Positions 16,218-24,413 of a DNA stretch of 64,000 nucleotides are shown here, piece by piece. The DNA comes from Bacillus proteolyticus. Lineage in GTDB: Bacteria; Bacillota; Bacilli; Bacillales; Bacillaceae_G. Where the stretch lies: positions 1 through 64,000 of the forward strand of contig NZ_MACH01000131.1 in assembly GCF_001884065.1 (NCBI RefSeq), written 5' to 3'. Positions within the stretch are counted from its first letter, which is position 1, and each line of letters opens with the position of its first letter. Both the position numbers and the translations under genes were made by a program. Below the pieces are notes generated by a model. It was not told where the DNA came from and did not search any database. It worked only from the letters and a program-made list of their open reading frames with translations.

Positions 16218-16601
16218 ATGGAATTAACATTAAATTCGACTGTATGTTTACACACGATTCAATTTCGAAAAGAGAAATTGAATTATATTGTAAAAGATAC
16301 AATTACAGGAGAAACATATGAAATGCCGCCACTTTGGATTGATGCACTAGCAATGATGCGAGACGGCTTTTTATTGGGAGAAATTGAGGAGAAATTAAAA
16401 GAAGAGTATCCGGCTGAAGAAGTAAATATGGTAGCATTTACGAGGCAATTGTTAGAGCTAGAACTTGTCGAAATGGTGGATGGAGAAGAGATAACTTGTA
16501 CAAAGAAGAAAGATAAAGACTATTTAGCTTGGTTACGCCCAAGAGTGGAACAATTCTTTTTAAATTTAAATAAAAAATATAAAAGCAAAGGTCAAAAATG
16601 A
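16218..16601 (+). CDS. Small PqqD-like (RRE-type winged helix) protein
   Basis: 127 residues without signal peptide or membrane segment. The pattern LNYIVKDTITGETYEMPPL, then DGFLLGEIEEKLKEEYP and FTRQLLELELVEMV, follows the three-strand plus three-helix layout of PqqD and RiPP recognition elements. PqqD-like proteins bind precursor peptides for modifying enzymes. No radical-SAM, cyclodehydratase or precursor gene is adjacent, so its partner is unknown; the resemblance is by eye and needs profile confirmation. ATG 16218 is better spaced from GAGGTG than ATG 16215. The last codons form part of the terminator stem. Confidence 0.6.
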   Translation: MELTLNSTVCLHTIQFRKEKLNYIVKDTITGETYEMPPLWIDALAMMRDGFLLGEIEEKLKEEYPAEEVNMVAFTRQLLELELVEMVDGEEITCTKKKDKDYLAWLRPRVEQFFLNLNKKYKSKGQK

Positions 16602-16617
16602 TCTTTGCTTTTTTTGT
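16581..16617. terminator. Bidirectional terminator overlapping the PqqD-like stop codon
   Basis: A 14-bp stem (16581-16594 with 16599-16612) and T-run. The TGA stop (16599-16601) lies within the stem. It also faces the 3' end of the convergent cyclase gene. Confidence 0.9.
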
Positions 16618-16625
16618 AGGCGTGT

Positions 16626-17258
16626 TTAAAAAATAACAGCGAATGCTCTTGCGAAAGCACCGTCACTATCTTTAATTTTTAAAGGTGCTGCTGAGAAAAA
16701 GAAACGTTTCGCTTTAATAGCATCTAGATTTGTTAAGTTTTCAATTAAGTAAATGTTATTCCCTAGTAATATGTGGTGAATCGGTGATGTTTCTGTCGTT
16801 ACCTCATCAGGGGAAATAAAATCTAAACCGACTGATTTTACTTTTAATTGAACCAGTTCTTCAGCTAATTCTTCGGAAAGATAAAACGCTTCTTTCTCAT
16901 AAGCTGCTGTATTCCACTTATTAGATAGATTGGAATGGAAAATGACAATATCATCTTCTTTTATATCGGTATTATGCAATACTTCCTTAGGTAACTTTCT
17001 CTCTTGGATATGAGTTACATCGATAAGAACGGCCTCACCTACAAATTGTTTTAAGGGTAATTGATCAATAGTGGTTGCACCTGAAATGAAATGCGCAGGG
17101 GCATCGCAATGTGTACCTACATGAACGACAGAATGAAAATCTGTAACTTGATAGCCCGTCTCTTCAACGTTTGTAATTGCTTCTAGTTGGATTTTTGGTG
17201 TTCCAGGAAATTGAGACATATTGTTTTCAAATGTTTGTGATAGGTCGATTACTTTCAT
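16626..17258 (-). CDS. Cyclase-family metal-dependent hydrolase (kynurenine-formamidase-like) under SAM riboswitch
   Basis: 210-residue protein of the cyclase/KynB family. The metal-binding signature HVGTHCDAPAHF is near residues 47-58, and the N-terminal DLSQTFENNMSQFPGTP is typical. Family members hydrolyse N-formylkynurenine or other amides and act as homodimers. No kynurenine pathway gene is adjacent. A complete SAM-I riboswitch and terminator lie upstream, so the gene is shut off when SAM is plentiful; that points to sulfur or methionine metabolism, not tryptophan breakdown. The open frame extends to TTG 17273, but ATG 17258 has GGAGG eight bases upstream. Confidence 0.85.
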   Translation of the reverse strand: MKVIDLSQTFENNMSQFPGTPKIQLEAITNVEETGYQVTDFHSVVHVGTHCDAPAHFISGATTIDQLPLKQFVGEAVLIDVTHIQERKLPKEVLHNTDIKEDDIVIFHSNLSNKWNTAAYEKEAFYLSEELAEELVQLKVKSVGLDFISPDEVTTETSPIHHILLGNNIYLIENLTNLDAIKAKRFFFSAAPLKIKDSDGAFARAFAVIF

Positions 17259-17280
17259 TTTAAATACCTCCAATATATGT

Positions 17281-17328
17281 TTTAAAATATAAAAAACTCA
17301 TCTTTCATAATCAAGAAAGATGAGTTTT
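17281..17328 (-). terminator. Expression-platform terminator of the SAM riboswitch
   Basis: A 14-bp perfect stem (17293-17306 with 17315-17328), followed on the minus strand by TTTTTTATATTTT. It lies between the aptamer and the cyclase RBS, as in other S-box leaders. Confidence 0.93.
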
Positions 17329-17345
17329 GCACACAATGGTTAAGT

Positions 17346-17454
17346 TTTATCTTTCAAAATGCATTGCATTTTGCAGGAATTAGCACCTATTCAGTTTGTA
17401 TAAACTGAGGTTGCTGGGCTTCAAAGGGCCGGTCCCTCTGCCTCTCTTGATAAA
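17346..17454 (-). ncRNA. SAM-I riboswitch (S-box) aptamer
   Basis: The minus strand reads TTTATCAAGAGAGGCAGAGG, then GGCCCTTTGAAGCCCAGCAA, CCTCAG, GGTGCTAATTCCTGC and GAAAGATAAA. These are the conserved blocks of the S-box: P1, GAGAGG-cAGAGGGAc, the GAAGCCC-GCAACC kink-turn/pseudoknot region and GGTGCTAATTCC. SAM binding favours the downstream terminator, shutting off the cyclase gene. Confidence 0.97.
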
Positions 17455-17605
17455 GATATATTCAGTTTTAATATTTCGATTTTTTTAATAATTAAATTGT
17501 AATTCATTTCCTTTTTTAGTGCAATACAAAATAGGTATTCACCCAAATAAGGTGGCTCGCATATTGTAGCTTATGTAAATAGAATGCTGCGAAGGAGTGA
17601 GTGCA

Positions 17606-18715
17606 GTGACAGGTAATGTATTGAATTATTATGCTGGTGGAAATACAGCTAGAGGATTTCATAATTTATACGAAGAGAATTTAAAAGGGCTAGACAGGTT
17701 GTTTATTTTAAAGGGTGGTCCAGGAACTGGGAAATCTTCTTTAATAAAGGCAATAGGTCGTGAATGGGTTGAAAAGGGATATGATATTGAACTTTTACAT
17801 TGTTCTTCTGATAATAAGTCAGTTGATGGAGTGATTATCCCAAAATTAAAAGTAGGAATTGTTGATGGAACATCACCGCATGTTATTGAGCCTAAAATGC
17901 CAGGGGTTGTGGAAGAGTATATTAATTTAGGAGTTGCTTGGGACTCAGATAAATTAAGAAAGCAGAAGTTAGAAATTGAACGATTTGTATCAGAAACGAG
18001 CAAGGCTTTCAAATCTGCTTACGGATGTTTTCAAGAGGCATTAGTTATACACGATGAGTGGGAGAAAATATATTTTAATAATATTGATTTTAACAAAGCA
18101 AATGGACTAACAGATCAATTGATTCAGAAATTATTTACAGATAAAAAGGGGAAACAATCGATTGTGAAACATCGTTTTTTAGGAGCTGCTACACCGAAAG
18201 GAGCAGTTGATTTCGTTCCTAATTTAACAGAAGGATTACCACATCGTTATTTTATAAAAGGACGCCCTGGCTCTGGAAAATCAACAATGCTCAAAAAGTT
18301 AGCGCAGGCAGCAGAAGAAAAAGGGTTTGAAGTTGAAGTGTATCATTGCGGATTTGATCCGAATAGTCTTGATATGGTTATTGTAAGAGAATTAGGATTT
18401 GCAATTTTTGATAGTACCGCACCACATGAATATTTTCCAAGTCGCGTGGGTGATGAGATTATAGATATGTACGCTCTTATTGTTACACCGGGGACGGATG
18501 AAAAATATGCTAAAGAAATTCGTGACGTTTCCATTCAATATAAGGCAAAAATGAATGAGGCGATGTCTTTCTTGGCAAAAGCGAAATCAGTTCGTGATAA
18601 ATTAGAACGAATTTATATTGCTGCTATGGATTTTTCAAAAGTGGATGCATATAAAGAGGAAATTCAAAAAGAGTTTGAACGAATTACCGCTACTGTAATT
18701 GAAAAGAGAAAGTAG
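17606..18715 (+). CDS. Twin P-loop ATPase-like protein (internal duplication)
   Basis: 369 residues, cytosolic, made of two similar halves. Each half has a Walker A loop (LKGGPGTGKSSLIKAIGREW near residue 35, IKGRPGSGKSTMLKKLAQAA near 220), then a short strand ending in an HC motif (LLHCSSDN, VYHCGFDP), then a strand-aspartate segment (VGIVDGTSPH, FAIFDSTAPH). No recognised helicase, kinase or AAA signature follows; it matches an uncharacterised two-P-loop family found in Firmicutes. GTG 17597 overlaps the RBS GAAGGAG, so GTG 17606 (MTGNVLNYYAGG) is preferred. It precedes a RlaP-type nucleotidyltransferase after 111 bases and a weak terminator. Confidence 0.75.
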   Translation: MTGNVLNYYAGGNTARGFHNLYEENLKGLDRLFILKGGPGTGKSSLIKAIGREWVEKGYDIELLHCSSDNKSVDGVIIPKLKVGIVDGTSPHVIEPKMPGVVEEYINLGVAWDSDKLRKQKLEIERFVSETSKAFKSAYGCFQEALVIHDEWEKIYFNNIDFNKANGLTDQLIQKLFTDKKGKQSIVKHRFLGAATPKGAVDFVPNLTEGLPHRYFIKGRPGSGKSTMLKKLAQAAEEKGFEVEVYHCGFDPNSLDMVIVRELGFAIFDSTAPHEYFPSRVGDEIIDMYALIVTPGTDEKYAKEIRDVSIQYKAKMNEAMSFLAKAKSVRDKLERIYIAAMDFSKVDAYKEEIQKEFERITATVIEKRK

Positions 18716-18724
18716 GATTTATTG

Positions 18725-18755
18725 AACTGTCAGAAAATTTCTGGCAGTTATTTTA
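18725..18755 (+). terminator. Intrinsic terminator
   Basis: AACTGTCAG (18725-18733) pairs with CTGGCAGTT (18741-18749), followed by ATTTTAG. Moderate strength. Confidence 0.7.
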
Positions 18756-18826
18756 GTATGTAGTAAAATTGGTAATATATTTGTCGAATTTCCAAGGAAA
18801 TAATCAAAAAATGGGGATGGTATGAA

Positions 18827-19609
18827 ATGAGAGGGAAAATTGAATTAGTGCTAGAAAGAATTGAGCAAGAGAATGATGTAGAAATTTTATTTGCAGTGGA
18901 ATCAGGGAGTCGTGCTTGGGGATTTCCATCGAAAGATAGTGATTATGATGTTAGGTTTGTTTATATACATCCAGTAGAATGGTATTTATCAATTCATGAT
19001 AAACGAGATGTAATTGAATATCCGATTAGTGATGATTTAGATATAAGTGGCTGGGATATTAAAAAGGCATTGCAACTATTCGCGAAGTCAAATCCAGCTT
19101 TACTTGAGTGGATTCGATCACCAATTTTTTATTCGAAAAACTCTAATTTTCCAGAGCAGCTTCAGCAAATGAGTGAAAAGAATTTTGATCCAAAGGCAAC
19201 GATATATCATTACTTACATATGGCTTCAAAAAATTATCGTGAATTTTTGCAAGGCGAGAATGTAAAGTTGAAAAAGTACTTTTATGTATTACGTCCTATT
19301 TTAGCTTGTCAATGGCTAGAAGAGAAAGGGACATTACCTCCAGTAGAATTTGACCGATTAATTACAGAAATATCTATAGAACGTAGTGTATTGAATGAGA
19401 TTGAGAAATTGTTAGTAAAGAAAAAAGCAGGTACGGAATTAGATGTTGGATTGAAAATTCAGGTGTTAAATCAATTTTTAGAAGAACAAATTGATTATTA
19501 TCAGCAATACGTGAAAGGGATTGAAAAGGGATTAGGGATTGATATTGAGAGTTTGAATACACTATTTAGAAACATGTTGTTTGAAGTATACCAAAAAGAG
19601 CACAAATAA
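18827..19609 (+). CDS. RlaP/YcgL-type nucleotidyltransferase
   Basis: 260 residues of the DNA-polymerase-beta-like nucleotidyltransferase superfamily. The hallmark ESGSRAWGFPSKDSDYDVRF (residues 25-44) holds the GS motif and the catalytic DxD aspartates. The rest (WDIKKALQLFAKSNPALLEW, then IYHYLHMASKNYREF) matches the RlaP group, named for its link to RNA ligases and tRNA repair in other organisms. B. subtilis YcgL is a close relative. The substrate is unknown. ATG 18827 follows a weak GGGGATGG. The twin P-loop gene upstream may act with it. Confidence 0.82.
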   Translation: MRGKIELVLERIEQENDVEILFAVESGSRAWGFPSKDSDYDVRFVYIHPVEWYLSIHDKRDVIEYPISDDLDISGWDIKKALQLFAKSNPALLEWIRSPIFYSKNSNFPEQLQQMSEKNFDPKATIYHYLHMASKNYREFLQGENVKLKKYFYVLRPILACQWLEEKGTLPPVEFDRLITEISIERSVLNEIEKLLVKKKAGTELDVGLKIQVLNQFLEEQIDYYQQYVKGIEKGLGIDIESLNTLFRNMLFEVYQKEHK

Positions 19610-19626
19610 ATTTGTGCTCTTTTTTA
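19593..19626 (+). terminator. Terminator overlapping the nucleotidyltransferase stop
   Basis: A 14-bp stem (19593-19606 with 19611-19624) with a following T-run; the stop codon (19607-19609) is in the loop. Confidence 0.93.
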
Positions 19627-19712
19627 TCCCGCGATTTGTGGGAGCCTACTGCCCGTAAGCGCCTAATTGGTGTGGGCTAATAATCAGCTGGGATGCACCC
19701 CACCACTGATTA
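19622..19712 (-). repeat. Interspersed structured repeat, short copy
   Basis: On the minus strand this begins TAATCAGTGG at the stop codon of the MFS gene, forms a hairpin closed by its complement, then contains GATTATTAGCC, ACCAAT, GGC, TTACGGGCAGT and ends near GCGGGATAAA. The same blocks in the same order occur at 59524-59667, where an extra hairpin of about 50 bases is inserted. In both copies the leading TAA is the stop codon of the preceding gene. Size and structure suggest one of the B. cereus-group short repeats. Confidence 0.72.
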
Positions 19713-21023
19713 AAGTTTCACTTTATTTTGTAGGAATAAAGAAAACAGATATAGTGCGATAAGACCTGCAAAGGAGAATAAGTAAAAATTCCACGCCAAG
19801 TCATATTGCATTGTCATAATAATACCGACAAGAATAGGGCCAGCAATCGCCCCAACTCGGCCAAGTCCAAGTCCCCATCCTAAGGAGGTAGCTCGTATAT
19901 GTGATGGGAAGTATTGTGTTACAAAAGCATTTAATATTTGAGTAATACCGACTGATCCAATTCCAGCAAGACCAATTAAAAGATAAATGATTGTAACAGA
20001 TGGCTGAATTGTTAACAGTCCAATACATATGGCTGCCATAAGATAGGAGATGCTAATAACAATTTTTGCTCCTATACGGTCGGCAATCGCCCCAGCAAAT
20101 AATGCGCCGATAGCTGCAGTAATATTTAGTATAAGTAGAAATGATAAACTAGATCCAAGAGGATATCCTGCTTGGCGCATCATCTGTGGTAACCAAGTAT
20201 TTAAACCGTATATTAAAAACATTCCCATTATATAAGTGATCCAAAAAAGTAGCGTTGCTTTTATGTATTCTTTTGAGAATAACGTAAGAAATCCATTTTT
20301 CTTTTGTATATTAGATGGTGTTCCAGGAATTTCATCTTTTACATGGAATTCAATTTGAAAGCGATCAAGAATTTTGTTCACTTCTTCTTGTCGATTCCGC
20401 GATAATAAAAATTGAATGGACTCAGGTAAATAACGAATAATGAAAGGAATGAGGAGTAGTGGAATCATTCCGATGCCAAACATAATTCTCCATCCGAAAT
20501 CTTCTAACATAAACATGGATAAAATAGCACCTAACACGACACCTAAAGGATAGCCGGTAAACATAAGAGCATAAATAAAAGATTGCCGTTTTTTTGGTGA
20601 ATATTCAACAGTAAGTGCTGAAGCCGTTGGGATAACACCGCCTAATCCGATTCCTCCGATAAATCGAGATAGCCCAAAGAATTCAGGAGAAGGAGCAATT
20701 GCAGCTAAGCCCATTGTGATAGAAAAAAGAGCTAAACAGCATATAAGTGTCCACTTTCGTCCAATTAAATCTGTAATGGTTCCGACTAGAATAGCGCCAA
20801 TAAACATCCCAAATAGAGCATAGCTAGCAATTGTTCCAGCTTGAGCTGGTGATAGTGCCCAGCTGTTGTCTTCTAGAAGCTTTGGCAGAACGACGCCGTA
20901 AATACCTAAATCATATCCGTCAGCTAGAATGGCTAGCCAACAAATAAAAACAACAAGTTTTGTAATAGAGCTTGAAAAGATAGTTTCTGTAGGTTCTAGA
21001 TGAGGTGGAGCAGAAGGTTGCAT
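19710..21023 (-). CDS. MFS transporter, aromatic acid:H+ symporter type
   Basis: 437 residues with 12 predicted membrane segments. The first-helix motif ILADGYDLGIYGVVLPKLLE and loop GTITDLIGRKWT mark the aromatic acid:H+ symporter family (PcaK/BenK/MhpT-like), and a central charged loop spans about residues 210-245. The likely substrate is a benzoate- or hydroxybenzoate-like acid, but no catabolic genes are adjacent. The open frame starts at GTG 21032, which overlaps AAAGGAG; ATG 21023, nine bases later, is better. The stop codon is supplied by the repeat at 19622-19712. Confidence 0.85.
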   Translation of the reverse strand: MQPSAPPHLEPTETIFSSSITKLVVFICWLAILADGYDLGIYGVVLPKLLEDNSWALSPAQAGTIASYALFGMFIGAILVGTITDLIGRKWTLICCLALFSITMGLAAIAPSPEFFGLSRFIGGIGLGGVIPTASALTVEYSPKKRQSFIYALMFTGYPLGVVLGAILSMFMLEDFGWRIMFGIGMIPLLLIPFIIRYLPESIQFLLSRNRQEEVNKILDRFQIEFHVKDEIPGTPSNIQKKNGFLTLFSKEYIKATLLFWITYIMGMFLIYGLNTWLPQMMRQAGYPLGSSLSFLLILNITAAIGALFAGAIADRIGAKIVISISYLMAAICIGLLTIQPSVTIIYLLIGLAGIGSVGITQILNAFVTQYFPSHIRATSLGWGLGLGRVGAIAGPILVGIIMTMQYDLAWNFYLFSFAGLIALYLFSLFLQNKVKL

Positions 21024-21118
21024 AGTATTCACTCCTTTTATTTGTAGATGAATATATTATTTTATTTAATGTTAATATTTCCCTTCTTATGTCGAAATTT
21101 ATATGAAAAGGTGTCATG

Positions 21119-21167
21119 AAAAACAAAGAAGTTCAACAGGTTTCTTGTTGAACTTCTTTGTTTTTTT
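21119..21167 (-). terminator. Strong terminator after the Rieske oxidoreductase
   Basis: A 14-bp core stem (21124-21137 with 21147-21160) extended by A/T pairs, with T-runs on both strands. Confidence 0.92.
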
Positions 21168-22692
21168 ACTCGTTATCAACTCGTTTTAATGGTTGATCTG
21201 CAGGACCTTCAATAACGTCGCCCTCAATTGAAAAACGGGAACCATGGCAAGGGCAATCCCACGTACAATCACCGTTATTCCATTCAACTTCACAGCCGAG
21301 GTGCGTACAAGTGGTGTCGACGATATGTAATTTTCCTTCTTTATCTTTATAAGCACCTGCGCGTTTCCCATTTACATGTACTACAGATCCTTCGCCAACT
21401 TCAAGATCTTCTGGTTTACGTAATGCGGTTTCAATTTTTCCTTCAATTAAATGTTTAGCAACATCAATGTTCTGTGAGAGAAATGTTTTTATATCCGGAT
21501 TTGCATGAAATCGTGATGGTGCAAACAGCTCTTTATATGGGCTGTGGACTTTTAGAATGGAGTCCTTCAGTAAATGGGCTGCAGCAGTTCCAGTTGTCAT
21601 TCCCCATTTGCGATATCCAGTTGCAACAAATATATTTGGATTCCTTTCGTTAATATGTCCGATATAAGGAAGCTTGTCTAGAGTAATCAAATCTTGTGCT
21701 GACCATCTATAGGAAACTTCATCTACTCCAAAAGTTGATTCAGCAAAAGAATAGAGTGCTTCATAATGAAGCATCGTATTTATTCCCTGTCCCGTTTTAT
21801 GGCTCTCTCCGCCAATCAAAATCAACTTTTCTCCATCGTTTGTTATATAGCGTAAGGAGCGTTTTGGATCATCAATACTTAAATACATGCCACCTGGATA
21901 ATCTGTTTTTGCTTTTATTGCAAGAGCATAGGAGCGTTCTGCGTACATTCGCGTAAAGAAAAAGCTATTAGCATCATAAAAAGGAAAATGAGAACAAGAG
22001 ACGACGTATTCACAAGTGATGCGATGCCCCTCCTTTGTAATTACTTGTGGATAATCTCCTTTTTCTACATCCATAGCTGTTGTTTGTTCATAGACCTTTC
22101 CGCCCATTTCCACAAACTTTTCTAAAAGTGTTTTCAAATAACGGAGGGGATGGAATTGTGCTTGATTTTTCATTACAAGTGCAGATTGTATTGGAATAGG
22201 AATCGATAGAGATTGAACATAGTCACAAGGTATATTTAATTTTTGATAAGCTTCATATTCTTTCGATAAATTTCTTAAACCATTATCAGTAGTTGTATAT
22301 AAGTATGAATCTTCATTTGAAAAATTACAGTCGATTTTATATGTTTGCACAGTGTCATTTATGAATTGTAGAGCATGATTATTTGATTCGTAGTAAAGCC
22401 TGGCTTTTTCCACACCGAAATGATTTATTAATTCGTCGTAAATAAGATCATGTTGTGCTGTTACTTTTGCTGTTGTATGCCCAGTTGTTCCATTTAAAAT
22501 AAGACCAGAATCAATTAAAACAACGTCGATTCCTTCTTTTGCAAGTAAATAGGCAGTGGTAATACCTGTAATACCAGCACCGATAACAGCAACTTTCGTC
22601 TTTATATTTTCGGATAAACGAGGGAAAGTAGGAAACGGAGTAGATTCAATCCAATAAGATAACGGCAGTTGTGGAAATGTATCACTTGTCAT
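21166..22692 (-). CDS. FAD-dependent oxidoreductase with C-terminal Rieske domain (YhfW-like)
   Basis: 508 residues in two parts. Residues about 30-380 form a DAO-type flavoprotein: VAVIGAGITGITTAYLLAKE binds the ADP part of FAD, and NIFVATGYRKWGMTTGTAAA closes the fold. Residues about 430-508 form a Rieske [2Fe-2S] domain with CTHLGC and CPCHGS ligands. The arrangement equals B. subtilis YhfW. Substrate unknown; the Rieske cluster probably accepts electrons from the flavin. AGGAGG precedes the ATG. It stands as a single-gene unit, with its own terminator. Confidence 0.88.
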   Translation of the reverse strand: MTSDTFPQLPLSYWIESTPFPTFPRLSENIKTKVAVIGAGITGITTAYLLAKEGIDVVLIDSGLILNGTTGHTTAKVTAQHDLIYDELINHFGVEKARLYYESNNHALQFINDTVQTYKIDCNFSNEDSYLYTTTDNGLRNLSKEYEAYQKLNIPCDYVQSLSIPIPIQSALVMKNQAQFHPLRYLKTLLEKFVEMGGKVYEQTTAMDVEKGDYPQVITKEGHRITCEYVVSCSHFPFYDANSFFFTRMYAERSYALAIKAKTDYPGGMYLSIDDPKRSLRYITNDGEKLILIGGESHKTGQGINTMLHYEALYSFAESTFGVDEVSYRWSAQDLITLDKLPYIGHINERNPNIFVATGYRKWGMTTGTAAAHLLKDSILKVHSPYKELFAPSRFHANPDIKTFLSQNIDVAKHLIEGKIETALRKPEDLEVGEGSVVHVNGKRAGAYKDKEGKLHIVDTTCTHLGCEVEWNNGDCTWDCPCHGSRFSIEGDVIEGPADQPLKRVDNE

Positions 22693-23016
22693 TGTGGAAA
22701 CCTCCTGATTTTAGAACAATTTTCCTTTTAATATTTCCATATTATATGAAATTCATGTGCGTTATTTTAGAAGGAGTCTACTTTTATTAAAAGAGGGATT
22801 AAATTATTTTAATATAATTAATTTGATAGGGCATTATGAAGAAGTAGGATTTATATAAAACTAAATTTAAGTGATTCCGTTTGCTGATTATATAGAGAGT
22901 TCTTGAATGAGATAGAGTACATTGTGTTTAAGTATATGTATATATATAGTGGATAAATCCTTATGAAATCTATACTTTTTCTTTAGTGAAATAAAGTATG
23001 ATTATAAAAGTATAAC
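22693..23016. other. AT-rich intergenic region, no gene seen
   Basis: Divergent spacer between the Rieske gene and the desaturase operator. No open frame with a ribosome binding site, no hairpin with a T-run and no riboswitch motif was found. Confidence 0.5.
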
Positions 23017-23075
23017 CAACTTTTATTACTAGGTCATAAAAGTTGTTGACAATATAGAAATTCTATTGTTATGAT
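23017..23075 (+). promoter_or_regulatory. Desaturase promoter with adjoining operator-like palindrome
   Basis: CAACTTTTAT (23017-23026) and ATAAAAGTTG (23036-23045) form a perfect 10-bp inverted repeat that abuts the -35 TTGACA (23046-23051). The -10 TATGAT lies at 23070-23075 after an 18-base spacer. Placement just upstream of -35 suits an activator such as a DesR-type response regulator, but the regulator is not identified. The start codon is about 200 bases further on, leaving a long 5' leader. Confidence 0.6.
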
Positions 23076-23273
23076 TCATCATGTGGAAAGGTTGATAGAG
23101 AGTAAAAAGAGAAATGTTTTTCATTGATAATAAAAGCGAAAAGTAAGTGACGATAGAGTGAGTATATTTTCCTTATAATAGATGCTTTTTGGATCACCTA
23201 GTAAAATCAATCTGGAAGCGAGAATTAATATATGCAAGTTGCGCAGGGCGCGGCATAAGAAAGGGGCAAAAGG

Positions 23274-24359
23274 ATGAAGGAGCTTCATACGTTTGGGTGG
23301 TATGCAGCGCGTGTATCACCACATTTGCCGAAAAAAGCATTTAAACCAGTTCCTACTCGTTTATTTGGTGGACTGGCTTATTTACTTGTGGCATTAGCGG
23401 GGTTAATAGCGATTGGTGTATTTGAATTGAATGTGTGGGCAAATCTAGGGATTGCGATTGTTCTCGGATTATGTTTTGCTTCACTTGGGTTTTTAGGTCA
23501 TGAAATTTTACATGGAACAGTTGTAAGAAAGGCATGGCTTCGTGATTTCTTAGGTGCGATTGCATTTATGCCACTATCAACAGGACCAAAACTTTGGAGA
23601 AAATGGCATAATGCAACACATCATGTTCATACACAGCATGAAGAGAATGATCCAGATGCATGGCCGACACTTGAGAAGCTTAAAAAGAGTAAGTTTTTGA
23701 GTTGGGTATATCGTATGCCGCTTCATGTACGTTCTTTCTTTAGTTTTCTGTCACTAACAATTCAATTTACATTGCATTCAACTCGAATGTTCTTTCATTT
23801 TATAAAGGAATTTAAGTCATCCAACCAAAAATCTGTATGGCTTCAACTCCTTTTGCCTTGGACTGTTTGGATTAGTCTATTGTTTATTATGGGACCAGCA
23901 AAATGGTTATTTGCATATGTGATTCCGTTGTTAATTGCTAACTTCATTGTAATGGCATATATCGCAACAAATCATCGCTTAAATCCAATTGTTCCAGTAA
24001 ATGATCCGTTAGCAAACTGTTTATCAGTAACAGTGCCGCGCTGGGTAGACGTTTTACATTTCAATTTCTCATATCATACGGAACATCATCTGTTTCCTGC
24101 TATGAGCTCTAAATACTATCCTTTAGTAAAAGAGAAAATTAAAGAAATGTGGCCGGAACGCTATCATGAGATGCCGATGACAAAAGCGTTGGCAGCGCTA
24201 TGGAATACACCACGCGTGTACTATCAAGGAAGTGAATTAGTGGATCCGCATAGAGAGCATTTCTATGGTTCTTTAGGAAATGGACTAGACCCTCATAATA
24301 TTTCATATCGTGAGGATCATATAGAGGAAAAAGAGAGTATTAAAAAAGTAAATCAGTAA
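23274..24359 (+). CDS. des: Membrane acyl-lipid fatty acid desaturase
   Basis: 361 residues, membrane-bound di-iron desaturase that introduces a cis double bond into membrane acyl chains to keep bilayers fluid in the cold. The three histidine boxes are GHEILHG (about residue 83), HNATHHVHT (about 117) and YHTEHHLFPA (about 267), separated by hydrophobic spans near 25-70 and 185-225. B. subtilis Des is a delta-5 enzyme; the position specificity here cannot be read from sequence. AAGGGG precedes ATG 23274. No DesK-DesR pair is in the window. Confidence 0.92.
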   Translation: MKELHTFGWYAARVSPHLPKKAFKPVPTRLFGGLAYLLVALAGLIAIGVFELNVWANLGIAIVLGLCFASLGFLGHEILHGTVVRKAWLRDFLGAIAFMPLSTGPKLWRKWHNATHHVHTQHEENDPDAWPTLEKLKKSKFLSWVYRMPLHVRSFFSFLSLTIQFTLHSTRMFFHFIKEFKSSNQKSVWLQLLLPWTVWISLLFIMGPAKWLFAYVIPLLIANFIVMAYIATNHRLNPIVPVNDPLANCLSVTVPRWVDVLHFNFSYHTEHHLFPAMSSKYYPLVKEKIKEMWPERYHEMPMTKALAALWNTPRVYYQGSELVDPHREHFYGSLGNGLDPHNISYREDHIEEKESIKKVNQ

Positions 24360-24380
24360 AAGTTGATATATTTTGCAGTG

Positions 24381-24413
24381 AAAAAGCAAGCCATCTCAGG
24401 CTTGCTTTTTTTT
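24381..24413. terminator. Bidirectional terminator between des and the amino-acid permease
   Basis: A 12-bp stem (24381-24392 with 24399-24410) with flanking A- and T-runs serving convergent genes. Confidence 0.92.
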
